This document shows, piece after piece, positions 1-6,979 of a stretch of DNA of 8,368 bases. A program made the position numbers and the translations under genes. A model generated the notes under the pieces. The model made no database searches. It was given only the letters and a program-made list of their open reading frames with translations, and had not been told where the DNA came from. The stretch's first letter is position 1, and the number at the start of each line of letters is the position of its first letter. The stretch comes from Sphingomonas sp. S-NIH.Pt15_0812. GTDB lineage: Bacteria; Pseudomonadota; Alphaproteobacteria; Sphingomonadales; Sphingomonadaceae. Location: NCBI RefSeq assembly GCF_003951315.1, contig NZ_QLJH01000065.1, positions 1 through 8,368 of the forward strand, given 5' to 3'.

Positions 1-1
1 C

Positions 2-112
2 GCAGAGCGATCCCATGAAGCAACATGGCGCCGTGTCGGATCGCTCCTCAATGCCTTCTCACCAGACGAGTGCCGCAACTATCTGCGCAACTCCGGATAT
101 GCGTCAGCCTGA
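2..112 (+). CDS. IS630-family transposase, C-terminal end only (partial, cut by window edge)
   Basis: Frame 2 is open from the window edge to a TGA at 110-112 and encodes 36 residues. They include a TWRR segment (about residues 8-11), then LLNAFSPDEC, then NYLRNSGYASA at the end. This pattern (ATWRRxGxLL, FSPxEC, then N-Y-x-x-N-x-GYAS before the stop) is how I recall IS630-type DDE transposases ending. The catalytic DDE domain lies outside the window, so I cannot tell whether the element is intact. IS630 elements insert at TA; candidate TA dinucleotides downstream are at 125-126 and 159-160, but I could not identify the terminal inverted repeat. The stop codon lies inside a small inverted repeat (TGATG/CATCA, 110-120). 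The gene reads toward the zinc operon, and its end is about 25 bp from that operon's putative -35 box. I am fairly sure of the family and unsure of the element boundary. Confidence 0.72.
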   Translation, partial: AERSHEATWRRVGSLLNAFSPDECRNYLRNSGYASA

Positions 113-134
113 TGTCATCATGGTCTAAACCCAC

Positions 135-164
135 TGGACAAAAACCACAGCTGCTCTCTATGTT
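135..164 (+). promoter_or_regulatory. Candidate sigma70-type promoter of the zinc operon
   Basis: TGGACA at 135-140 matches five of six bases of the -35 consensus TTGACA. TATGTT at 159-164 matches four of six bases of TATAAT, with an 18-bp spacer. The start point would be near 171, leaving a leader of only about 20 nt before the GTPase start. The -10 box lies inside the Zur-like inverted repeat, so a bound repressor would block polymerase directly. This was assigned by eye, and sphingomonad promoters often deviate from the E. coli consensus. Confidence 0.45.
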
Positions 165-177
165 ACGTTGTAACGTA
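159..177 (+). promoter_or_regulatory. Zur-like operator (inverted repeat)
   Basis: The 19-bp site is an imperfect palindrome centred on base 168, with GTTAC (162-166) and GTAAC (170-174) as perfect half-sites around GTT. The outer bases TA and TA also pair, giving seven of nine possible pairs. The core resembles the known proteobacterial Zur pattern TGTTAT-n-n-n-ATAAC, with C/G in place of the inner T/A. The site overlaps the proposed -10 box and lies just upstream of a COG0523 GTPase and a DUF1826 gene, a pair commonly found in predicted Zur regulons. The palindrome is seen directly; Zur as the regulator is inferred. Confidence 0.6.
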
Positions 178-190
178 TCTAAGATGGACA

Positions 191-1432
191 ATGGCGATGG
201 CATTTCCCTCCCCCAAAGACAACCGGCTGCCGGTCACGGTGCTGTCCGGCTTCCTCGGCGCGGGCAAGACGACGTTGCTCAACCATATCCTCGCCAATCG
301 CGAAGGGCGACGCGTCGCGGTGATCGTCAACGACATGTCAGAGGTGAACATCGACGCCGATCTGGTGCGCGGCGGCGAGGCGGCGCTGTCGCGATCGGAG
401 GAGGCGCTGGTCGAGATGACCAATGGCTGCATCTGCTGCACGCTGCGCGACGACCTGCTGGCGGAGGTCCGCACGCTCGCGGAGGCGGGCCGGTTCGACT
501 ATCTGGTGATCGAGAGTACCGGCATCTCCGAACCGCTGCCGGTCGCCACCACCTTCTCCTTCCGCGACGCGAACGACGTGTCGCTGGGCGATGTCGCGCG
601 GCTCGACACGATGGTGACGGTGGTCGACGCGGTGAACCTGCTGGCCGACTATTCGAGCCAGGATTTCCTGGCCGATCGGGGCGGGACGCTGGGCGAGGAC
701 GACCGGCGCAGCCTGGTCGGCCTGCTGGTCGAGCAGATCGAGTTCGCCGATGTGGTCGTCGTCAACAAGGCGTCGTCGGTGTCCGCCGAACAGCTCGGCA
801 TCGTGAAGAAGCTGGTCGCCAGCCTCAACGCCGATGCGGTGATCGTGCCCTGCGATCACGGCCGGGTCGATCTCGACCTGCTGCTCGCCACCGGCCTGTT
901 CGACGAGGACAAGGCGTCGCGCCACCCGCTCTGGGCCAAGGAACTGTACGGCTATGCGCATCACCAGCCGGAGACGGAGGAATATGGCATAGAGAGCTTC
1001 GTCTATCGCGCCCGCCAGCCCTTCGACCCCGCCCGCTTCCACGACGTTCTGACCACCGGCGGCCTCGACCATGTGGTGCGCGCCAAGGGCCATTTCTGGC
1101 TGGCGACGCGACCCGACTGGGTCGGCGAACTGGCGGTGGCGGGCAGCCAGACGACGAGCGCGCGGCTGGGCCGCTGGTGGGCGGCGGTGCCCAGGCATCA
1201 CTGGCCCGTGGATGGGCAGTTCGAACGGTTCGTCGCGAAACACTGGGACCCGTCCTGGGGTGACCGGCGGCAGGAACTGGTGTTCATCGGCATCGGCATG
1301 GACGAGGCGCGGATCCGCCGGGCGCTGGACCGCTGCCTGGTGCCCGCCGCCGCCTTCACGCCCGATCTGTGGCGCGGCCTGCGCGATCCCTTCCCCGCCT
1401 GGGGCGAGCGTGCGCTGGAGCCGGCGGAATGA
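191..1432 (+). CDS. COG0523 / CobW-family GTP-binding protein (putative zinc metallochaperone, ZigA/YciC-like)
   Basis: This cytoplasmic P-loop GTPase of 413 residues belongs to the G3E family. Zur-regulated members are thought to deliver zinc to client enzymes when zinc is scarce. The Walker A motif GFLGAGKTT is at residues 20-28. A VND motif is at 46-48 and the metal-binding CxCC is C80-I-C82-C83. ESTGISEP is at 109-116. The guanine-specificity motif reads NKAS at 192-195, so the usual NKxD aspartate is missing. The CobW C-terminal domain runs from about 267 to 385, including the segment [12 protein letters not shown] near 298. A second ATG at 197 is better spaced from the weak Shine-Dalgarno AAGATGG (181-187) and would give 411 residues. 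The stop overlaps the next start (ATGA), showing translational coupling to the DUF1826 gene. The Zur-like operator immediately upstream supports a zinc role over cobalamin synthesis; no cob genes are nearby. Confidence 0.9.
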   Translation: MAMAFPSPKDNRLPVTVLSGFLGAGKTTLLNHILANREGRRVAVIVNDMSEVNIDADLVRGGEAALSRSEEALVEMTNGCICCTLRDDLLAEVRTLAEAGRFDYLVIESTGISEPLPVATTFSFRDANDVSLGDVARLDTMVTVVDAVNLLADYSSQDFLADRGGTLGEDDRRSLVGLLVEQIEFADVVVVNKASSVSAEQLGIVKKLVASLNADAVIVPCDHGRVDLDLLLATGLFDEDKASRHPLWAKELYGYAHHQPETEEYGIESFVYRARQPFDPARFHDVLTTGGLDHVVRAKGHFWLATRPDWVGELAVAGSQTTSARLGRWWAAVPRHHWPVDGQFERFVAKHWDPSWGDRRQELVFIGIGMDEARIRRALDRCLVPAAAFTPDLWRGLRDPFPAWGERALEPAE

Positions 1433-2019
1433 CGATCGCCGTCATCGACCGGCCGGTGACGGCCGGCGGCGAGGAGACGATATTGACCGCGATCGAAGCG
1501 CCGGACGCGGCGCTGGCGATCTGGACGCGCCGCCTCCCGCCCCTGTTCCAGGCGATCCTCGCCACGCTCGACCTGGATAGACTCGACGACGTGGTGATCG
1601 ATCTGGACGCGGGAACGCCGATCCACGCCGCGCTTGCCGACGCCGGCTATCCCGACGACGCCGCCGCGCTGCTGGCGGCGGACATCGATCGGCTCGTCCA
1701 TTGCCAGTCCCGCCTGACGGGGGTGCAGCGGCTGACCGTCAAGCTGGAGGTGATCGAGACCGACGCCTGCCGCCGTTTCCATGCCGACTATGTCACGCTG
1801 CGGCTGCTCTGCACCTATATCGGCCCCGCCACCCAATGGCGCCACGCCGACGCGCCGGAGACGATCCACGCGCTCGCGACCGGCGATGTCGGTGTGTTCA
1901 AGGGGCGGCGGCGGCTCGACCCGCCGCCCATCCTCCACCGTTCGCCGCCGATCCTTGCCACCGGGGGCCGTCGCCTGCTGCTGGTGATCGACCCCGCCCG
2001 CTCGCCCGACGATCTGTAG
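1429..2019 (+). CDS. DUF1826 domain-containing protein
   Basis: This 196-residue, probably cytoplasmic protein has no signal peptide or membrane segment. I recognise DUF1826 from the block CRRFHAD (residues 114-120), then [14 protein letters not shown] (124-137), GDVGVFKGR (152-160) and HRSPP (170-174), ending in the hydrophobic strand LLLVID. The family has no established function that I know of, but it often sits beside COG0523 GTPases in zinc-responsive loci. I chose ATG 1429 because it overlaps the upstream stop as ATGA. An earlier in-frame ATG at 1369 lies inside the GTPase gene. The order HxD (118-120), a GDxxxF strand, a distal His (170) and an Arg 11-12 residues later (181/182) resembles a 2-oxoglutarate/Fe(II) oxygenase fold. 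That is inference; C114, H118, D120 and H170 are plausible metal ligands. Confidence 0.82.
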   Translation: MTIAVIDRPVTAGGEETILTAIEAPDAALAIWTRRLPPLFQAILATLDLDRLDDVVIDLDAGTPIHAALADAGYPDDAAALLAADIDRLVHCQSRLTGVQRLTVKLEVIETDACRRFHADYVTLRLLCTYIGPATQWRHADAPETIHALATGDVGVFKGRRRLDPPPILHRSPPILATGGRRLLLVIDPARSPDDL

Positions 2020-2056
2020 GGCAAGCAATGCGCCCGCTTCCGCAGGAGCACCGGCG

Positions 2057-4279
2057 TCAGAACCGCATGTCCCAGCCCAGCGTGAACGACCGCCCCCGCC
2101 CGGCATAATAGTTGAGGATGTCGGTGGGCAGCCGCGTGTCGCTGTTGTAATCGATATAGAAGCGATTGAAGATGTTTTGCGCGGTCAGATAGAGGCCGCC
2201 GATCTTCGTCTGGTAGCGGAGCGACGCGTCGGTGACGGTATAGCCGCCGAAATCGTTGCGCGGGTCCGGGTTCGCCTTGCCGTGGAAGGTGCGCGCGAAG
2301 TAGACCTGGGTCTGCACCCGCGCGGAGAGCGGACCGCGGGCGAAGTCGGCGGCGGCGTTCAGCCGATCGGGGGAGATGTTGGTCCCGTCCAGATCGGTAT
2401 CGACCACCCCGTCCGGTGCGCGGGTATCGCTGTCGTAGCGGCCCGCGATATGCGCGTAGCCGGTCGACAGCCGCAGCCCGTCGATCGGCATCCGCACCGC
2501 CAGATTGATCTCCAGCCCCTCGATCTCGACGCGCTGGCGCTGTACCTGGAAATTCTCGTTGCTGAGTGCGATCAGCAACTGTCCCTTGTCGCTCGACGAC
2601 CAGAAATAGGTGGCGCTGGCATCCAGCGGCCCGCGCTTCACCTCGACACCGATCTCGCGATTATTGGAGATGACCGGATCGATCGCGCGGAAATTGCCCA
2701 AGTCGGTGCCCGGCGTGCCGACCGCACGGGTGATGCGGCCGATATCGGCCATGGTGAACCCTTCCGCATAGCTGGCATAGGCGCGGATGCCGGCCATCGG
2801 TTCGACGATCACGCCGCCATTCTTCAGCAGTTGGTCGAAGCCGGGCGTGCCGCCCTTCACCGACACGCCGCCATAAGTCGCCGGGTTCCGGCCGTCATAG
2901 GTGGTGGAGGCGAGCGTGTGGTAATCGTCGATGCGGACCTTCACATTCTCCCACCGGACGCCGCCCGCCAGCCGCACCAGCCCGTCCACCAGCTTCAGGT
3001 TCGCCTGCACGAAGGGCGCCAGGTTCTGGAAGTCCGAGGGCGGCACCCAGACGCGGTTGGTGCCGATCAGCCGCTGCTCGGTCCGATCGAACAGACTGTC
3101 GAACCCGATCGTCGCGACCAGCGCCTCCCAGCCGAGCACCGCGCGTTCATAGCTGGCGCGCGCACCCAGCTTGCGCGAGCGGTTCTCCGACTGGTCGAGC
3201 AGCGTGCCGACCGGCGCGATGGCGGGGTCCTGGAAGGTCGCGATCGGCGTCAGCTCGCGACCGAACGTGTCGTGCGTCCGGTTGAAGAAGAGCTGCGCGG
3301 TCAGGGCGCCGCCGCCGATGTCGCTATCGGTATAGGACAGCGACACCGCCTCCGCCCGATTGGCGGCGGACTTGCCGCCCGGATGGCCACGCACCGAACT
3401 GGTCGGCAGCCCACGCAACCGGTTGCCCGCGAGCGCGACATCATCGCCGTCGCCGTTCAGGGCGAAACGGTTGACGATCAGGTCGAGCCGCCCGGTCGGT
3501 CGCACCGCCAGTCCGAACCGGCCGAACAGGTCGAGCGCGCGCGAATCCTGCGTCTCGCCCTGCGTCAGGTTGACGCCGATCCGTCGCCCCCGCGCGTCGT
3601 AGAAGGCGCCGCGCTTCTCATAGGAGGCCCCCACCGTCGCGTCGAACAGGCCGGCCTTGTACTGGACCAGCCCGGCCGCCTTGCCGCCGAGCGAGTCGTC
3701 CTCGAACCGGTCTGCCGCGCTGCCCTGCACCAGCACGCGCCCCGACACGCCCTCGGTGCGCGGTGGGCCGACCGTCACCTGGTTGACGATGCCGCCGGTG
3801 CCGCCCACCCCCTGCAAAGCGTTGGAGCCGTAGATCAGCTCGACCCGGTCGATGAAGAATCCGTCGATGGTGAAGCCGTCGCGGCTGCCGTCGCGCAGGG
3901 GCGTCGTCTGCGGAATGCCGTTGATCGCATAGAGCGGCGAGCGGCCGCGCAGCGTCTCGCCCGCGCCCGACAGCTTGCCGCGCGTCGGCGAGAAGCTGGG
4001 CGTCAGTGTCGCGACCGCATCGGTGATGCTGCCGGAAATCGCGATCTGCTGGTCGAGCACCGGCTTGTCGATGATGTCGATGGTCAGCGGCAGGGCGTTG
4101 GGTGGCAGCACCGTGCGCGCGGCGGTGACGACGATCGTGTCCCCACCGGCCTGCGTATCGTCATCGGCGGCCGCCACCACCACCGGGATCGCAGCGTTCC
4201 CCTTGGCGGCCGGCGTTTCGGCCATGGCCTGTTGCGCCGCCGCCAGCGCCACCAGCCCCACAACCCGCGCGATACCCAT
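2057..4279 (-). CDS. TonB-dependent outer-membrane receptor (probable ferric-siderophore receptor)
   Basis: This 740-residue protein is a normal length for a TonB-dependent transporter. A signal peptide occupies residues 1-20, with likely cleavage after AMA. A TonB-box-like DTIVVTA is at 47-53. The plug runs from about 60 to 170 and includes LRGRSPLYAINGIPQ (110-124), then DRVELIYGSNALQG and GGTGGIVNQVT. The 22-strand barrel fills the rest and ends in aromatic-rich GRSFTLGWDMRF with the classical terminal Phe. The plug pattern resembles hydroxamate-siderophore receptors such as IutA, but the ligand cannot be fixed from sequence. I count about five scattered His and no Cys, which argues against a ZnuD-like zinc receptor with His-rich loops. 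A weak Shine-Dalgarno AGGGA lies on the minus strand at about 4286-4290. The gene diverges from the fused reductase, its probable partner, and converges on the DUF1826 gene with a 37-bp gap. Confidence 0.9.
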   Translation of the reverse strand: MGIARVVGLVALAAAQQAMAETPAAKGNAAIPVVVAAADDDTQAGGDTIVVTAARTVLPPNALPLTIDIIDKPVLDQQIAISGSITDAVATLTPSFSPTRGKLSGAGETLRGRSPLYAINGIPQTTPLRDGSRDGFTIDGFFIDRVELIYGSNALQGVGGTGGIVNQVTVGPPRTEGVSGRVLVQGSAADRFEDDSLGGKAAGLVQYKAGLFDATVGASYEKRGAFYDARGRRIGVNLTQGETQDSRALDLFGRFGLAVRPTGRLDLIVNRFALNGDGDDVALAGNRLRGLPTSSVRGHPGGKSAANRAEAVSLSYTDSDIGGGALTAQLFFNRTHDTFGRELTPIATFQDPAIAPVGTLLDQSENRSRKLGARASYERAVLGWEALVATIGFDSLFDRTEQRLIGTNRVWVPPSDFQNLAPFVQANLKLVDGLVRLAGGVRWENVKVRIDDYHTLASTTYDGRNPATYGGVSVKGGTPGFDQLLKNGGVIVEPMAGIRAYASYAEGFTMADIGRITRAVGTPGTDLGNFRAIDPVISNNREIGVEVKRGPLDASATYFWSSSDKGQLLIALSNENFQVQRQRVEIEGLEINLAVRMPIDGLRLSTGYAHIAGRYDSDTRAPDGVVDTDLDGTNISPDRLNAAADFARGPLSARVQTQVYFARTFHGKANPDPRNDFGGYTVTDASLRYQTKIGGLYLTAQNIFNRFYIDYNSDTRLPTDILNYYAGRGRSFTLGWDMRF

Positions 4280-4367
4280 GATCGTTTCCCTGTCGTAATC
4301 ATTGACCCTATGCGGCGCGCCGGCTAACGCGAGTGACTATCAATAACAAGATTATATCGATAGGGCG
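4280..4367. promoter_or_regulatory. Divergent intergenic control region with inverted repeats
   Basis: These 88 bp must hold the promoters of both the receptor (minus) and the reductase (plus). The AT-rich part, 4337-4363, is an imperfect inverted repeat: CTATC at 4337-4341 pairs with GATAG at 4359-4363, with further matches inside. A nested repeat, ATAA (4343-4346) and TTAT (4352-4355), is centred one base away. The minus strand carries a perfect TATAAT across 4351-4356, with no convincing -35 box 17 bp upstream. The region could bind an iron regulator such as Fur. My best alignment to the 19-bp Fur consensus matches only about 10 positions, so the regulator is not assigned. Confidence 0.4.
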
Positions 4368-6854
4368 ATGACGCGGACGGTCCTTTTTCAAATCCACTGG
4401 TTCCTCGGCATCACCGCCGGCCTCGTGCTGGCCGTCATGGGCGTGACCGGCGGGCTGATGAGCTTCGAGCCGGAGATCCTGGCGGCGATCAATCCCGGCA
4501 TCGTCACCGTCACGCCCGGCCCGACCCCGCCGCTCCCCGCCCCCGTCCTGATCGATCGCGCCCGCGCGCAACTGCCGGCGGGGCGAATCGTCCGGGTGAT
4601 CCTGTCGTCCGACCCGAGCCGCGCGGCCGCGATCAGCTATGCGCCCAAGGGTTCGAAGGAACCCCAGCGCCGCTATCTCGATCCCGCCACCGGCCGTTTG
4701 CTCGCCGAGGCGCGCGGTTCGGGCCTGTTCGAGGTGGTTGAGGATCTGCACCGCTGGCTGGCGCTGCCCGGCCATGGCAATGGCTGGGGCCGGCAGATCA
4801 CCGGTTTTGCATCGCTCTCGCTGATCTACTTCGCGCTGTCGGGCCTGTATCTGCGCTGGCCGCGCCGGCCGCTCGACTGGCGCAACTGGCTGGTGCTCGA
4901 CTGGCGGATGACCGGACGCAACTTCTACCGCGCGCTCCATGCGGTGATCGGCGGCTGGGTGCTGGTCTTCTATCTGGTCAGCGCCGGCACCGGCCTGTGG
5001 TGGTCCTATGGCTGGTATCGCGATGGCGTCCAGCATCTGCTCAGCGCCGAACGCCCCCGCCCCCCGCACGACAAGCGCGCCAAGAAGGATGGCGACGAAA
5101 CGCCGGTCGACTGGACGCGCGCCTGGACCGGCTTCGCCCAGGCCACGGCCGGTCGTACCTATGACGACGTCACCGCCAGCGCGCGCGACGGCACCGCCGT
5201 GCAGTTCCGCGCCAAGCTGCCCGGCGCACGGCACGATCGCGTCTCCGACGAACTCTCGATCGACAGCCGCACCGGCGCGGTCCTGTCGGACGCCCGCTAT
5301 GCCGACCGGGCGGTGGGCGCGGACATCGTCACCAGCGTCTATGAAATCCATCGCGGCGCCTATTTCGGCATCATCGGTCGGGTCGGCATCATGCTCGCCA
5401 GCCTGACGATGCCGCTCTTCACCATCACCGGCTTCCTGCTCTATTTCGCGCGCCGGCGGCGCAAGGCGGCGCTGGCGCAGGTCCTGGCCGATGCCCCCGC
5501 CACCGAGCGGGCGGCGGGCACGACGACGCTGGTCGCCTATGCCAGCCAGACCGGCACGGCGGAACGGATCGCCCGGCTGACCGCGCGCGCCCTGCCCGAC
5601 GCCACCGCCCTGCCTCTCGCCGCGCTGGACGGCGCGACGCTGGCGGGGGCGCAGTGCCTGTTCGTCGTCGCCAGCACCTATGGCGAAGGCGAGCCGCCCG
5701 ACGCCGCCCGCGCCTTTGCCCGCCGGATGGAACAGGCCCCGGACGATCTATCGCAACTCCGCTATGCCGTGCTGGCGCTTGGCGACCGCGAATATCCGGA
5801 TTTCTGCGCCTTCGGCCACCGGGTCGACCGCTGGCTGCACGCGGGCGGCGCGACGCGGCTGTTCGATCCGGTCGAGATGGACGGCGAGGATGCCGATGCG
5901 CAACGCCACTGGCAGCAGCAGTTGGCCGGGCTCGGCGCACGGACCGACCAGTCCGACTGGGCCCCCGCCCCGATGACCGAGTGGCGGCTGGTCGAGCGTC
6001 GCCTGCTCAACCCCGGCAGCCAGGGCGACGGCGCGTGGCATGTCGCGCTCGCCCCGCTCGATCCGGCCGACCTGGCCTGGCAGGCGGGCGATATCGTCGA
6101 GATCCTGCCGCAGCATGATCCGGCGCGGGTCGACGCCTTTCTGGACCATGCCGGCCGGTCCGCCGATGCCGACCTCCGCGCCGCGCTGATGACCCGCATC
6201 CTTCCGGAGGATGCCACCGGCGCGATCGACCCCAACACGCTCAAGCCACTGCCGCACCGGGAATATTCCATCGCCTCCCTCCCGGCTGCCGGGCAGGTCG
6301 AGCTGATCGTCCGGCAATGCCGCGCGGCGGACGGCTTTGCCGGGCTGGGCTCCGGCTGGCTGACGGCGGGAGCGCCGCTGGGCGGCGTGATCCGGGCGCG
6401 CATCCGCCGCAATCCCGGCTTCCACGCGCCCGCCGATCCGGCGACGCCGCTGATCCTGATCGGCAATGGCACCGGCCTGGCCGGCCTGATGGCGCATCTG
6501 CGCGCCCGTGCCGAGCGCGGCGGCGGCCCGGCCATCCTCTTCTTCGGCGAGCGGCACCCGGCGCAGGATGATTTCCATGCCCCGGACCGCGCCGCGCTCA
6601 CCGCCACAGGGGTGCTGACCCGCACCATCGCCGCCTGGTCGCGATGGGGTCAGGGGCCGCGCTATGTGCAGGATGCCGTGGCGGACCATGCCGACCTGAT
6701 CCGCGACGCGGTGGCGGCGGGCGCCGCCATCCTGGTCTGCGGCAGCGTGACCGGCATGGCGCCCGGCGTCCATGCCGCGCTCGCCGCCATACTGGGCGAT
6801 GCGACGCTGGAAGCGATGCTGGCCGATGGCCGCTACCGGCGCGACATCTACTGA
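4368..6854 (+). CDS. PepSY-type membrane domain fused to flavodoxin and CysJ-like NADPH reductase (putative ferric-siderophore reductase)
   Basis: The 828-residue protein has two halves. Residues 1-365 form a PepSY-associated membrane module with helices at about 11-33, 143-163, 190-214 and 335-361. Basic stretches at 164-185 and 362-366 place both termini in the cytoplasm and the two large loops in the periplasm. H10, H128, H191 and H328 lie near the helices and are candidate heme ligands, as in FoxB-like siderophore reductases. The cytoplasmic half has flavodoxin motifs SQTGTAERIA (393-402), STYGEGEPPDAA and LGDREYPDF. FAD motifs follow, REYSIAS (631-637) and GSGWL, then NADPH motifs GNGTGLAGL (699-707), FFGERHP and VCGSV. 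The end, RYRRDIY, closely matches the CysJ C-terminus. Electrons would pass NADPH-FAD-FMN-heme to a periplasmic substrate. Automated annotation may call it sulfite reductase flavoprotein; the membrane half argues against that. ATG 4368 is the only usable start, because a stop lies eight codons upstream. Confidence 0.88.
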   Translation: MTRTVLFQIHWFLGITAGLVLAVMGVTGGLMSFEPEILAAINPGIVTVTPGPTPPLPAPVLIDRARAQLPAGRIVRVILSSDPSRAAAISYAPKGSKEPQRRYLDPATGRLLAEARGSGLFEVVEDLHRWLALPGHGNGWGRQITGFASLSLIYFALSGLYLRWPRRPLDWRNWLVLDWRMTGRNFYRALHAVIGGWVLVFYLVSAGTGLWWSYGWYRDGVQHLLSAERPRPPHDKRAKKDGDETPVDWTRAWTGFAQATAGRTYDDVTASARDGTAVQFRAKLPGARHDRVSDELSIDSRTGAVLSDARYADRAVGADIVTSVYEIHRGAYFGIIGRVGIMLASLTMPLFTITGFLLYFARRRRKAALAQVLADAPATERAAGTTTLVAYASQTGTAERIARLTARALPDATALPLAALDGATLAGAQCLFVVASTYGEGEPPDAARAFARRMEQAPDDLSQLRYAVLALGDREYPDFCAFGHRVDRWLHAGGATRLFDPVEMDGEDADAQRHWQQQLAGLGARTDQSDWAPAPMTEWRLVERRLLNPGSQGDGAWHVALAPLDPADLAWQAGDIVEILPQHDPARVDAFLDHAGRSADADLRAALMTRILPEDATGAIDPNTLKPLPHREYSIASLPAAGQVELIVRQCRAADGFAGLGSGWLTAGAPLGGVIRARIRRNPGFHAPADPATPLILIGNGTGLAGLMAHLRARAERGGGPAILFFGERHPAQDDFHAPDRAALTATGVLTRTIAAWSRWGQGPRYVQDAVADHADLIRDAVAAGAAILVCGSVTGMAPGVHAALAAILGDATLEAMLADGRYRRDIY

Positions 6855-6870
6855 TCCGATGATCCCGTAA

Positions 6871-6900
6871 CGGCGGGCCGCCCGTTGCCAGGGCCCGCCG
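6871..6900 (+). terminator. GC-rich hairpin after the reductase gene
   Basis: CGGCGGGCC (6871-6879) and GGCCCGCCG (6892-6900) form a perfect 9-bp stem around a 12-nt loop, 16 bp after the reductase stop. No T-run follows; the next bases are CAACATATCC. It is therefore not a canonical intrinsic terminator, but it could stop or pause polymerase or protect the 3' end of the mRNA. Its place between the reductase stop and the chemotaxis promoter supports a transcription boundary. Confidence 0.55.
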
Positions 6901-6943
6901 CAACATATCCCCCCCACGCCGTCCGGGCGGGTTTGCCGCCATC

Positions 6944-6949
6944 TATAAT
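6944..6949 (+). promoter_or_regulatory. Candidate -10 box for the chemotaxis operon
   Basis: A perfect TATAAT lies 30 bp before the STAS start, placing transcription initiation near 6956 and leaving a leader of about 24 nt. I find no good -35 hexamer at 16-18 bp upstream, where the sequence is GC-rich, and no TGn extended -10. I also see no sigma54 or flagellar sigma28 pattern. The promoter may need an activator or be weak. Confidence 0.45.
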
Positions 6950-6979
6950 GGTTAGCGGAATTACAACGGACAGGCTCCC

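Noticed and set aside
110..120. Small inverted repeat TGATG-T-CATCA at the transposase stop
   Set aside because: A 5-bp arm length is expected by chance at this scale, and it cannot be shown to be the IS terminal repeat.
25..1263. 412-codon open frame overlapping the COG0523 gene
   Set aside because: It is an alternative frame of the GTPase gene, Arg/Gly-rich and without motifs, while the 191-1432 frame has all the GTPase motifs.
2019..2035. Possible terminator hairpin GGGC/GCCC between the converging DUF1826 and receptor genes
   Set aside because: The stem is only 4 bp with no T-run on either strand, too weak to call.
2057..4279. Receptor as a ZnuD-like zinc receptor because of the adjacent zinc operon
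   Set aside because: It has no His-rich loop, few His and no Cys, and it is paired with a reductase, which does not suit zinc.
2177..4327. 716-codon open frame on the plus strand, antisense to the TonB-dependent receptor
   Set aside because: Its product is Arg/Ala/Val/His-rich low-complexity sequence with no recognisable domain, typical of the antisense frame of a GC-rich gene. The minus-strand frame has a signal peptide, TonB box, plug and terminal Phe.
4368..6854. Assignment as CysJ, the sulfite reductase flavoprotein subunit
   Set aside because: The C-terminal half matches CysJ, but about 365 N-terminal residues form a PepSY-type membrane module and no cysI or other sulfate-assimilation gene is nearby.
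5748..6917. 389-codon minus-strand open frame across the reductase C-terminal half
   Set aside because: No domain is recognisable; it mirrors the well-supported flavodoxin/FAD/NADPH coding frame.
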